From: Lachnospiraceae bacterium MD329
GTDB taxonomy: Bacteria; Bacillota; Clostridia; UBA1381
Direction: 5' to 3'
Assembly: GCA_010206265.1 (NCBI GenBank)
Contig: VIQV01000033.1
Coordinates: 1 to 64,000, forward strand
DNA length: 64,000 nucleotides
The first letter of the stretch is position 1. Each line of letters starts with the position of its first letter. The position numbers and the translations under genes are program-made. Positions 40,645 to 49,900 of this stretch are shown here, in pieces. A model generated the notes under the pieces. It ran no database searches and had not been told where the DNA came from. It saw only the letters and a list, made by a program, of their open reading frames with translations.

Positions 40645-40650
40645 AGACGA

Positions 40651-40679
40651 AAACCGACGGAGAAATCCGTCGGTTTTTT
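40651..40679 (+). terminator. Rho-independent terminator of the giant gene
   Basis: The arms AAACCGACGG (40651-40660) and CCGTCGGTTT (40667-40676) are perfectly complementary, with a six-base loop, and a T run follows. It starts seven bases after the stop codon, so it ends the giant gene's transcript and makes the next gene depend on its own promoter. Confidence 0.93.
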
Positions 40680-40830
40680 ATTCCTGATTTTAGATATTTT
40701 TCCGTATTTGATATCAGGTAAAATTAGGAAAAAACGGCATAAATTCTATAGATTACCGTATAGTAACAAAAAATTTACTGATTTTAGTTCAAATGTAACA
40801 AAAGATTAACAAACGATACAAAAAAGTAAT
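40680..40830. other. A/T-rich intergenic spacer with no gene seen
   Basis: These 151 bases between the terminator and the inverted repeat are very A/T-rich, with several A runs. I see no open frame with a ribosome site, no riboswitch-like structure and no second promoter that I would defend. Confidence 0.5.
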
Positions 40831-40858
40831 GTATAAGATGAATATTATTCATTTATAC
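40831..40858. promoter_or_regulatory. Operator-like inverted repeat abutting the promoter
   Basis: The left arm GTATAAGATGAAT (40831-40843) and right arm ATTCATTTATAC (40847-40858) are complementary apart from one unpaired G, with a 3-base centre. The repeat ends two bases before the -35 hexamer. Its position suits a dimeric regulator that activates or blocks RNA polymerase. No regulator gene is in the window. Confidence 0.55.
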
Positions 40859-40860
40859 TC

Positions 40861-40889
40861 TTGACAATTGGCAGAAAACGAGGTACAAT
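40861..40889 (+). promoter_or_regulatory. Sigma-A-type promoter for the four-gene operon
   Basis: TTGACA (40861-40866) and TACAAT (40884-40889) are separated by 17 bases, which is ideal spacing. Transcription should start near 40896, giving a leader of about 80 bases before the GTG start at 40977. Confidence 0.85.
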
Positions 40890-40962
40890 TTAATATATAG
40901 AATTGTGTGCAAATACAGTCAGACTACCAAACAAATGGAAAGAAAAATAACATTAGCTTAAT

Positions 40963-40970
40963 GGGGGTGA
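40963..40970 (+). promoter_or_regulatory. Ribosome binding site deciding a GTG start
   Basis: GGGGGTGA ends six bases before GTG at 40977. The next in-frame ATG is near 41013, inside the predicted signal peptide and without a comparable site, so GTG is the chosen start. Confidence 0.75.
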
Positions 40971-40976
40971 CAAGCT

Positions 40977-43900
40977 GTGGCAATCAAAAATAAAAAGATT
41001 ATTTTTTGTGCTGTAATGGTTTTTCTTTTAGTAACAGCCGCGGTCTTAGCCGTAACAATATCGTTTCCTAATGCGACTGTTGCTTTTTCGGGTATTGAAC
41101 TGACAGATAATAAAGGGACAACCCAGGGATTTATTGACATTACATTAAAAAATGTTAACTCTCCGGGTATTTCGTTTTGTCTGAAATATAATCCGGAAAT
41201 AATTAAACTATCGGATGCAAAAACAAATGCCATATTAAGCAATCCATCAGATGATGGAACATTAAAACAGCCCCTTGACATTTATCATAAATACTTTGAA
41301 CAGGATAAGGACAATTTTCCGAACGGATCGTTTAAAGATAAAACAAGCGGTCTTTTTCCTGCTTATTTCAAAAATTATCCGCTTATAGGTATTGCAAACC
41401 TTGACACAGGACTTGCAATAATGAATTTTACACCTGATGATGCGGCTAATGTCCAGACACCTAATTTAGGTTATATTGATGCGGATAATAGAGAGAGATT
41501 GAATATTCTTGCAGATGAATCACAAGGCTTGCGTCTTGGACGTATAAGTTTTAGAGTGGTAGATTATGAAAAATTTTCAACAACAAAAAGAGAAGATATA
41601 ATAGATATTGTTCCGTTTTCTGAATTGGACACTACTTCAAGTGGTGACGATGGAGTGTACATATCATATATTGATGAAAGAGGCGATATACAGTGGTATA
41701 GCCGAAAAGACAGAAATACAAGTTGGGACATTAATATTACAGCCGCACTGACTGACGTATCGTTGCTGACGGATAACCTTACAGTTTCAGCTTATGACAT
41801 TTATAAAACAGGAACAATTCAAGATTTAGTGGATTTTCTTAATGAGCGAATGGGTGATGTTAAGCTTAAGTATGCAGATGGCAAAGAAAAACCTGATAAA
41901 TTTGTTTGGACTGAACCTGCAGGGATAAACTGGGACCCTAAGGGCGGCGAATATACGATAGTACAAAATTACAATAATGATTTTAGCCTCACAGCCACAG
42001 TTACAGTTACACCAGTAACACTAACAGGTTTTGAAATTGAAAATGAGGATATTACTTATTGGACAGGTGCTGATGATTATCCACAAACATTTGAAGACTT
42101 AAATTTGGCGGATAAAGCAAGACCAATATTTGATACATATATACCAAACGGCGGTATACCGGAGCTTGATACTTGGTATTCACCGGAATCAAACGATCAG
42201 CAGATAACGACATTGCCGCAGGAAATAGCCGATAAAATCCCTGGTGAGTATAAATTTTTGGGTCATATTCAGACTACGGATTTGGATCAGTATAAATGGC
42301 TGACAAAAGGCAATCCTGTACCTCAATTTTGGGCAATAAGAAACGTGGTGGAACAGGAAGAGGATTTACCAAACTCACTTGAAGTTTTAAGAGCAGAAAC
42401 AAGCGATGACGGAACTCTTACTATAGAAGTCAAAAATAAAAACGACGCGTTTCCAATACCGCCTAATACGGAGTTTTTTATAAAACTGCCTGATGGTGAA
42501 AAAATAGATTGGGATGTATTAGGTGCAGACCATTATACTATTAATATTGATAATGGCATAGCAACAATAACAATTTCGCCCGATATAAGAATTGACGGGC
42601 ATAAAAAAATAGCGCAGGCGATAAATCTTGGCAAAAGAGGCGGTGCTTTCAGTATAGCTTCAAAAGAGCCTTTAAAAGCACAAGGTGCATATACAGATTT
42701 TGAACCAAATGCAAGAAAGAATATCTATACAGGCACATCATATACGTTTGATTATTCAGGCATAACGGCAGATATGTTTCCTGTAAAAGCCGGTTCGGAA
42801 CTTCCGACAACATTAACACTGCCGTATCCTGAACACGGTGTAGATACTACATATGACGGTTATGACGGAACAGAAACAGGCTTTTTGAGAACATTTACTG
42901 TTGATGAATGGATTCCTCAAACAGGCAGCGGCAACATAAATAATGTCGGTGATGTAATAATTTTGAAAGGTTTGCTTTCTACAACCGAATATACTAATTA
43001 CGGATTAGTTGAAAATCCAAACAATGTAGAAGTAACGATAAAATATCGTGTACAGGAAAATGACAGTATAGATTCAATAGAGAAAATAGATGATTTTGAA
43101 TATGACAAACAACAGGTCGGATATGATTATGACCTTTTGCAAACAGAATCCTTTAAGATAAAGAATACAGGCAGTAAGAATTTGTATGGCTTGTCAGCAG
43201 TTATATCAGTTGCGGAAGGCAACAATATGGAAGCGTTTAATAAAACAAGTCAGTTGCCGCTATATCTTGCTCCGGGTGAGATTGCAAATCTGGACATACA
43301 GACAAAACACGGATTGCCTATAGGAGAATATGTTTCAACTGTTTCGATTTATTCAAACAATAAATTGCTTGATACTTTTACAATAACATTTAAAGTTATT
43401 GAAGAAGAAGTATATAAAATAACGCTTGAATCCAATAATGAAGACTGGGGTACGGCAAAAACCCAAAATGAACAATATACAGCAACAGTGGGAGAAACTA
43501 TTACCATTGTGGCGGAACCCAAGCAGGACTGTAAGTTCGTTGAATGGAAATACACAGGTACTGACGGTGCAGTTACATTTGTGGATGCAACAGCAACAGT
43601 AACAACATTTGTAATGCCGGCTCAAGATGTAAAAATTGAAGCGATTTTTGATGAAACCGACGAGGCAAAGCTGCGTGTAACGGAGCTGTATGTCAAAGAC
43701 GTGACAGAAAAAGACCAAACACTTTTGGATAAGGATTGGAAACCGATAGATTTTGACCCGCTCACCAATGAATACTTTGTTGTTGTAGAAAATGACATAG
43801 ATGAAGTAAACATCTGGTTTAAGGTACGAGATGAGGCAAGTGATGCGGATAAGACGCTTACTGTAACGGTAGATCCGACCCCATCACAGTCGGTAAATAT

Positions 43901-44840
43901 ACAATATGACTCAGGTAGTCAAATTTATAAATCAGATGGAATAACCCTTGAAGAAAAGAAAGATCATATTGCTGATTTAACAATAACAAACAATACTGAC
44001 GCTACTATTAAAAAAGCGTATAAAATACATATAAGAAGAAAAACAGCAAAATCAAAACTTGTAGACTTCAACTTTGGAAATTCACCGTATGGCTTGATAA
44101 TGCGTGATGAAAATATACCTGATAAAGATAATGCTAAACAAAACTTCATAGACAATGGCTATATGTTTACAGCAAGTGACGTTCCTGATGGAGCGACCGC
44201 AGAAGTTGTATATAACTCTGACGCTTGGACAGGTTCCACAAATTATGATTTAAATGATATAGCGCTGTTTGTTACTGATAAAACATCTTTCTTCGATCCC
44301 GGATACATAAAAATTGAAAATTCAATCGGAGAGGCTGTCAATGAAACCGACGTGTCTAAAAAAGTTAAAGTGAATTTATTGAAATTTGAAGATACGGATA
44401 AGCAAAATGGCAGTCCTGATGATTTTGATTTTATAGGTAATGAAACAATAGAATTGTCATCAACAGGCGCAATAACCGAATTAAACGGAAGGAGAATACG
44501 ACCTGACTGCTATGAGCTTGAATATTCCTTTGCTGACTTTGATGATTCGACATTGACGGTAACAAGACCGATAATAATTCTAAGTCCGTTGGGTGATGTG
44601 AATATCAGCGGTACTGCAGATAATGTCGATATTACGAGGATTTTACATCGAAATAGAGTACATCTGGCAGATCAGTATAATGTATTAGATTATACTGTCG
44701 GAGGAAAACTTAATAAATTCCGTATTGGTGATGTCAATAAAGACGGCAGTGTAAATGCTGTAGACGCAAATTATATTCGCGCCGGAAACATAGTTCCGTT
44801 CTATACTAATATAACATCAGGGGGAGGTGGTACCGGATGA
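40977..44840 (+). CDS. Exported protein with cohesin-like N terminus, GNSP module and dockerin-like C terminus
   Basis: 1287 residues. A lysine-rich N terminus and hydrophobic run (IIFCAVMVFLLVTAAVLA) form a signal peptide or anchor. Residues 35-265 look cohesin-like: GFIDITLKNVNSPGISF, LKYNPEIIKLSD, then LRLGRISFRV. A bacterial Ig-like strand set follows, with VTVTPVTLTGF closing near residue 355, and then uncharacterised beta-rich segments. Residues about 815-900 form an InlB-type divergent repeat ending in VKIEAIFDE, and 905-1020 form a cadherin-like domain. Residues 1028-1203 are the shared GNSP module (GNSPYGLIM, FFDPGY, RPDCYELEY). Residues 1204-1275 are a dockerin-like pair: the first loop GDVNISGTADNVD is degenerate, the second GDVNKDGSVNAVDA is canonical. 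It is the first gene of the operon. The C-terminal SGGGGTG codons double as the ribosome site of the next gene. It is probably a connector on the cell surface; no enzyme motif was found. Confidence 0.88.
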   Translation: MAIKNKKIIFCAVMVFLLVTAAVLAVTISFPNATVAFSGIELTDNKGTTQGFIDITLKNVNSPGISFCLKYNPEIIKLSDAKTNAILSNPSDDGTLKQPLDIYHKYFEQDKDNFPNGSFKDKTSGLFPAYFKNYPLIGIANLDTGLAIMNFTPDDAANVQTPNLGYIDADNRERLNILADESQGLRLGRISFRVVDYEKFSTTKREDIIDIVPFSELDTTSSGDDGVYISYIDERGDIQWYSRKDRNTSWDINITAALTDVSLLTDNLTVSAYDIYKTGTIQDLVDFLNERMGDVKLKYADGKEKPDKFVWTEPAGINWDPKGGEYTIVQNYNNDFSLTATVTVTPVTLTGFEIENEDITYWTGADDYPQTFEDLNLADKARPIFDTYIPNGGIPELDTWYSPESNDQQITTLPQEIADKIPGEYKFLGHIQTTDLDQYKWLTKGNPVPQFWAIRNVVEQEEDLPNSLEVLRAETSDDGTLTIEVKNKNDAFPIPPNTEFFIKLPDGEKIDWDVLGADHYTINIDNGIATITISPDIRIDGHKKIAQAINLGKRGGAFSIASKEPLKAQGAYTDFEPNARKNIYTGTSYTFDYSGITADMFPVKAGSELPTTLTLPYPEHGVDTTYDGYDGTETGFLRTFTVDEWIPQTGSGNINNVGDVIILKGLLSTTEYTNYGLVENPNNVEVTIKYRVQENDSIDSIEKIDDFEYDKQQVGYDYDLLQTESFKIKNTGSKNLYGLSAVISVAEGNNMEAFNKTSQLPLYLAPGEIANLDIQTKHGLPIGEYVSTVSIYSNNKLLDTFTITFKVIEEEVYKITLESNNEDWGTAKTQNEQYTATVGETITIVAEPKQDCKFVEWKYTGTDGAVTFVDATATVTTFVMPAQDVKIEAIFDETDEAKLRVTELYVKDVTEKDQTLLDKDWKPIDFDPLTNEYFVVVENDIDEVNIWFKVRDEASDADKTLTVTVDPTPSQSVNIQYDSGSQIYKSDGITLEEKKDHIADLTITNNTDATIKKAYKIHIRRKTAKSKLVDFNFGNSPYGLIMRDENIPDKDNAKQNFIDNGYMFTASDVPDGATAEVVYNSDAWTGSTNYDLNDIALFVTDKTSFFDPGYIKIENSIGEAVNETDVSKKVKVNLLKFEDTDKQNGSPDDFDFIGNETIELSSTGAITELNGRRIRPDCYELEYSFADFDDSTLTVTRPIIILSPLGDVNISGTADNVDITRILHRNRVHLADQYNVLDYTVGGKLNKFRIGDVNKDGSVNAVDANYIRAGNIVPFYTNITSGGGGTG
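44058..44800 (+). other. GNSP module plus mixed dockerin-like pair (copy 1)
   Basis: Motifs in order: GNSPYGLIM, FFDPGYIKI, RPDCYELEY and ILSPLGDV. Then come a degenerate loop (GDVNISGTADNVD) and a canonical loop (GDVNKDGSVNAVDA). Confidence 0.7.
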
Positions 44841-46912
44841 ACAGAACAATGAAAAAAATAATATCCGTAATTACTATGCTCTCGATGTGCACGGCAATAA
44901 TTGGTGTTATACCGGTATTAGCTACTAACAGTGTATCAAACGGCGGTTCAGGAGCAAGAGATGATCCGTATCTTATAAGTACAGCTGAGGATGAAGGTGA
45001 AGCAACAATCCGTAATTTGTATGTTGACTTTATGGGAGTGGGTGATTCGCCTGGTGCGGGTAAGAAATCGGGAAACCTTAACAGCACTAATATAAACAAT
45101 ACTTTTTGGGTTGGTGTTGCAGTTGACAAGGTAAACGATTTAAATCTCTTTACTGAAGGTATATATTCACTTGAGTTGGCATTTGAATATAACCCTAATT
45201 TTGTCAGACCGGATATCAAAGATAGTTCGGGCAGTACGATTGGTACTGAAACGGAAAAAGATGATAGATGGAATGCAAAGATTGCAGGTGTAAATATCGG
45301 CTCAGAAACAGATAAAATTTGGAATAGTAATTATACCTCAATTGCTGTTTATGATACAGATATTGACCCGAATACAGACCGTGCAAATAAAGATTTGCTG
45401 ACAGAAAGGCAAAATTGGAAAATGTGTACAGTAAGTGTTACGCTTACTGCTCAGGATGTTGAGAATCTCAGCTTTAAAGGATTATCATCTCCAGACAAAC
45501 AGTATTTGCTGAAACTGCCGTTTACTTTGGTTGGAGCACCTGCAGAAGGCGCAGCAGATCCTAATCCTATAGTACTAAGTCTTATTCGCGGTCCGGAAAC
45601 CTTTGATATAGGTTCTGGTTCAAACGGAGAATTTCCTAATGCTAAATGGAATGAAACTGAAAATCAAGGAGCATTAAATAACTTAAAGACTTACTTTAGT
45701 TTTGCTGGTGATGTTAGGTTGTTTGGTGAGAGCACATCTATTGAAGATATAACTCCGTTTAGGATGGTGCCTAAACTTGATGATGAGGGTAATCCAGTGG
45801 AAGAAAACGGTGAAATAGTAAAGGTTGAGGAAGAATATAAACTTTCTTACGATAATACTTTGTCAGAGGAAGATTTTAATCCTGAAGTTGATACATATTA
45901 TTTGAGTATATCTAATGATCCGAATAATTTACAACTTAGAATTAAAACAGATTCTCAACCATATATTTATTTGAATGACTCTACAACACCAATTGTTACA
46001 TCATCAGTTACAGGTGGTTTTGTAACAGCAGAAATTCCGCTAAGGGAACTTGATATTAGTACAAAGGATCAGGATAATGGATTTAATAATAAAATATCCA
46101 TTAGGGGAGATCCAAACTCACAGGATTCTCTTTATACTATTTTTGTTCGGCGATTACTTAAACCTATAATTGTACTAAAATATGGTAATTCACCAGTAGG
46201 ACAAATTAGAAAAGATGATGTAAACTATCCTACAGTTGCAGATAAAGAAGCAGCGATAAATACTTTTAACAATTCTTTAAAATTTAATGATTTTACTTAT
46301 TATGAAGAAGCATGGTCAAGTTATGACACCTTTGACAATGGAAATCCTTATAATGGTGATAAAGATGAATTTTCTATATTTATATATCAAAGGCAACCTT
46401 TTAAGGATCCAGGATTTATATTATATGACTGTTTTGGTGATGAATCAGATGCTAGTGAAGTGTCTTTATCATTATCAATGATATCATTTAAAGGTGGAAT
46501 GCCGCAATATACAGATGAAGATTCTCCTAATGTTATAAATGAGGAGGGCAATGGAAGTGAATATATTTTTAAAAATTTTACAAATTATAATATTAGACCA
46601 GACGTTTATATAATAAAATATAATTATAATGATACTGCTACACATTCTTCAGTAACAGCAACAAGAAAGGTAATAGCAATATCACGTTTGGGAGATGCAA
46701 GAATTGATGCTAATAATATTGTAAATAATCTTGATGCAAGTCTAGTTAAGACTTATTCTGGTAAAATGAATGTATCAAATTCCATTTATAAATATAAAAT
46801 ATGTGATGGTAAAAGTGACTTAAATAAAATTATTAATAATCTTGATGCATCAACAATAAAATCTAAAGGAATGTCACTTCCAATTCTTTATGCTGCTTTG
46901 GAAAAAGAGTAA
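44837..46912 (+). CDS. Exported protein with cohesin-like N terminus and noncanonical dockerin-like pair
   Basis: 691 residues. The ATG overlaps the previous stop as ATGA, six bases after GGGGAGGTGG (44821-44830), so translation is probably coupled. The signal peptide is about residues 1-31 (MKKIISVITMLSMC, then IIGVIPVLA). Residues 50-290 read as a cohesin-like module: FWVGVAVDKVNDLNLF, GIYSLELAFEYNPNFV, and an ending like KTYFSFAGDVRLFG. A cadherin-like stretch follows (about 330-440). Residues 443-617 are the GNSP module (GNSPVGQI, DPGFILYD, RPDVYIIKY, TRKVIAISRLGD). Residues 618-685 hold two copies of an unusual loop, GDARIDANNIVNNLDAS and CDGKSDLNKIINNLDAS. The 3' third is much more A/T-rich than its neighbours. 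It is the shortest member of the family and may be a basic adaptor. The function is inferred. Confidence 0.88.
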   Translation: MNRTMKKIISVITMLSMCTAIIGVIPVLATNSVSNGGSGARDDPYLISTAEDEGEATIRNLYVDFMGVGDSPGAGKKSGNLNSTNINNTFWVGVAVDKVNDLNLFTEGIYSLELAFEYNPNFVRPDIKDSSGSTIGTETEKDDRWNAKIAGVNIGSETDKIWNSNYTSIAVYDTDIDPNTDRANKDLLTERQNWKMCTVSVTLTAQDVENLSFKGLSSPDKQYLLKLPFTLVGAPAEGAADPNPIVLSLIRGPETFDIGSGSNGEFPNAKWNETENQGALNNLKTYFSFAGDVRLFGESTSIEDITPFRMVPKLDDEGNPVEENGEIVKVEEEYKLSYDNTLSEEDFNPEVDTYYLSISNDPNNLQLRIKTDSQPYIYLNDSTTPIVTSSVTGGFVTAEIPLRELDISTKDQDNGFNNKISIRGDPNSQDSLYTIFVRRLLKPIIVLKYGNSPVGQIRKDDVNYPTVADKEAAINTFNNSLKFNDFTYYEEAWSSYDTFDNGNPYNGDKDEFSIFIYQRQPFKDPGFILYDCFGDESDASEVSLSLSMISFKGGMPQYTDEDSPNVINEEGNGSEYIFKNFTNYNIRPDVYIIKYNYNDTATHSSVTATRKVIAISRLGDARIDANNIVNNLDASLVKTYSGKMNVSNSIYKYKICDGKSDLNKIINNLDASTIKSKGMSLPILYAALEKE
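46163..46890 (+). other. GNSP module plus noncanonical dockerin-like pair (copy 2)
   Basis: Motifs: GNSPVGQI, EEAWSSYDTFDNG, YNGDKDEFSIF, FKDPGFIL, YNIRPDVY and SRLGDARIDANN. The closest relative is copy 3 (51912-52650), which shares wording along its full length, so the two come from one duplication. Confidence 0.75.
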
Positions 46913-46942
46913 TTTAAAAAAATTTTAAGAAAGGATATAATT

Positions 46943-49900
46943 ATGAATATTAAAAACACACAAAAAGGGCATTTAATAAAAAAATTATTTTCAATATGCT
47001 TGTCAGTAACTATGATTATGAGTTTGATTACATTTCCTACTGTTGTTAATGCTGAGAATCAAAAAGGAAATGTAGAAATGGTATATTTGGGAAATGATGT
47101 AGCTCCTCAAACGACGCCAGTTACAGAACTTCCGAATATTTCAACAATGTCAGTAGGTGAGAAATTTTGGGTAGGTATAAATCTAACAAATTTAGAAAAT
47201 GTTGATCAAAATGCTAAACCAACTGGCTTTAATTCATTCTTTTATGCTTCAGGATCAGAGGCTAAAAACACGGGTGGTATTTTCGGATTAGCAACTGCAT
47301 TTAATTACTTATCTGACTATGTGAAACCAGTGCCTACACAAGATTATGAGGCAGGTTCAGATGCAGATAATATAGCAATGGATTATGATGAATATTTTTA
47401 TCCAGCATTTGCGCAATGGGAGGCAGTTTCTAGTTATTATGCAACAGAAATAACTGTTGATAATAGATTAGAACATGAATCTTCATCACCAACAGAATTA
47501 GATACTAGTAAAAACATACAAAATATATTTATAAACATATCTTCAACAAGACCGGCTTCTAGAGTTTTTTCTAGTAGCTTAGATAATGAGTTAATGGCAT
47601 CTATAATGCAATTTGAAGTTATTCAACAGCCTCCAGAGGGTTTAAAATTGATTGAAATGTCTTTAAACGCTCATGATTTTGTTCTTCAGACTGGTACGGA
47701 AGGAAGCAGATGGGGAGCAAACTGGAATCATAATACAGATGTAACGCCAGATATAAATTTGAATAATTATTTTGTTTATGGCGGTGCTTTAAATTTGAAT
47801 CCTGCAACATACAAAGTTACATACGATGCAAATACAGGTAGTTATTCAGATGCAGGATTTAAAGATGGTGTTGATGAAACAACAGAGGCAGTTGAATCTG
47901 TAAAAGAAGGAGAGAAAGCCACATTAAAAAATGCAAGTGGAACGGAAGTATCTTCATTATTGAAAGATGTACCGAGTAAAGTGTTTGATGGTTGGTATGA
48001 AAATGCTGATCCTCTTAATAAAGGTAAAAAGATTGATCCTGATACAGATGATTCAATTATAACAGCAGATACAACTGTATATGCACATTATGCCGATGGT
48101 TATAAGGTAACATTTAATCTTAATGCAGATGATGCACAATTTGAAGATGGTACAACAGCACAAAAGTCAATTATGGCTGCTGCAGGTGAAAAACTTCTTC
48201 CTGACGGAACAACACTGGCATCGAAAATTGGTACTGACCCAACAAGAACAGGTTATACATTTGAAGGTTGGTATACAAAGAATAATGGCTCATTTGTTCA
48301 GAAATATGAAGAAAGTAATCTAAATGCAGTATTACCGGAATCAATTGATTTATATGCAAGATGGTCAGATGACGATGATGCAAACAAAGATTACAGAATT
48401 ATATTTGATAAAAATAATGGTGATACAGATGCAGATCCTACATCAGTAGGTTATAATGACGGAGATACACTTCAGAAACTTATTGGTGGTCTTCCGGTGG
48501 AACCGACAAAAGCAAATTATAAGTTCCTTGGTTGGTATAAGAATGCAAGCGGTGATGGTGAAAGACTTGAAGCAGATACGGTTCTTAACAACTATATCAC
48601 AAATGGCACAAAAGACCCAGGTACGACCGTATATGCAAGATGGGGTGATGTAACAGATGTTGAACCTCCGGTGCCAAGTTCAACAGCAGTAACAGTACAT
48701 TTTGCAAAAGATGCTGAGGGCAAGTACGATGGCGGTACATACGATTATGATACTGTCAATGATAAGTACATAAAGTATGGAGATACTTTAGGTCCCATTC
48801 CTGATGGTACTACTATGAAAAAGGATGGTAAGGCATTTGATGGTTGGTATACACAGGAGACAGGTGGAGTAAAGGTAGAATCAACTACAACTATAGATAA
48901 CACTCTTGATGCTAATTCAGGATTAGCAGCTGGTGGTACAGTAACATTATATCCGCGTTGGATGGATAAGGTGACTGTAACATATGATGCAAACGGTTTA
49001 CCGGCTAAGTATACAATGCCTGACAGTGTTGAAGGTGTTCCGAATGAGGACTTTACAGTAGGTAATATTGATTTTGGTACAGATACATATGAGCTTGTAA
49101 AGTGGAATACAGAGGCTGATGGTACAGGTACTGATTATACTCCAGATGATGCTACAGCAAAAATACCTGCATCAAGCACAACATTGTATGCAATATGGAA
49201 TTACACGGGAGATGATAAGGTAACAGTTATCTTTAACGGTAATGATACTGATATAAAGAAAGCAGAACTTACTCCTAATGATGATACGGCTAACAATGAT
49301 GTTGACAAGAAACGTGTATATACAATAACACGTAAACCAAATGATACAATTACAGCAGCGCAAATGCCAAGTGCTGCCAGAACAGATTATACATTTAATC
49401 ACTGGAATATTTCAGCAACTGCAGCTACAAAATCAGAACCTGTGACACAGGATTCTATAACAGTTACAACTCAGACTAATAATGATCCAATGAACATTTA
49501 TGCGATTTGGACTGTAGATCCTTCAGCAACAGAAATTACAATAAGTTTTGATGTAGATGGTGCGACTAATCCTACATCAATAGCAGATGTAAAGATAGCA
49601 GAGGGAGATGCACTTGGGTCACAAATGCCTGCAGATCCTGAAAAGGATGGATTTGAATTTGGCGGTTGGTATATACAGCCTGATAATACAGTAGAGGCAG
49701 ATAATACAACAACATTTAATGTGACTACAACATTAAAAGCTCATTGGACAGAGAATGTTACAGTGAAGTACAATGTAAACGGTGCAGATACTCCTGCGTC
49801 AATAGATGATGTAACAAAGGCTGCAAGTGAAATATATGTAGACCCAACCCCTGTTCCTACAAAGACAGGATATAAGTTTATTGGTTGGAATACAAAGAAG

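Noticed and set aside
39816-40241. Overlapping frames on both strands in the acidic linker
   Set aside because: They mirror a low-complexity repeat: reversed Asp/Asn/Thr codons read as Leu/Ser/Val. The forward frame encodes the linker of the giant protein.
40680-40976. Possible riboswitch or small RNA in the 5' leader
   Set aside because: I see only an inverted repeat upstream of the promoter and a short unstructured leader; no known aptamer core or terminator/antiterminator pair.
44837-44920. Lipobox in the signal peptide of the 691-residue protein
   Set aside because: The residues before the cysteine (LSM) do not fit the lipobox rule of a small residue at position -1, so a standard signal peptide is more likely.
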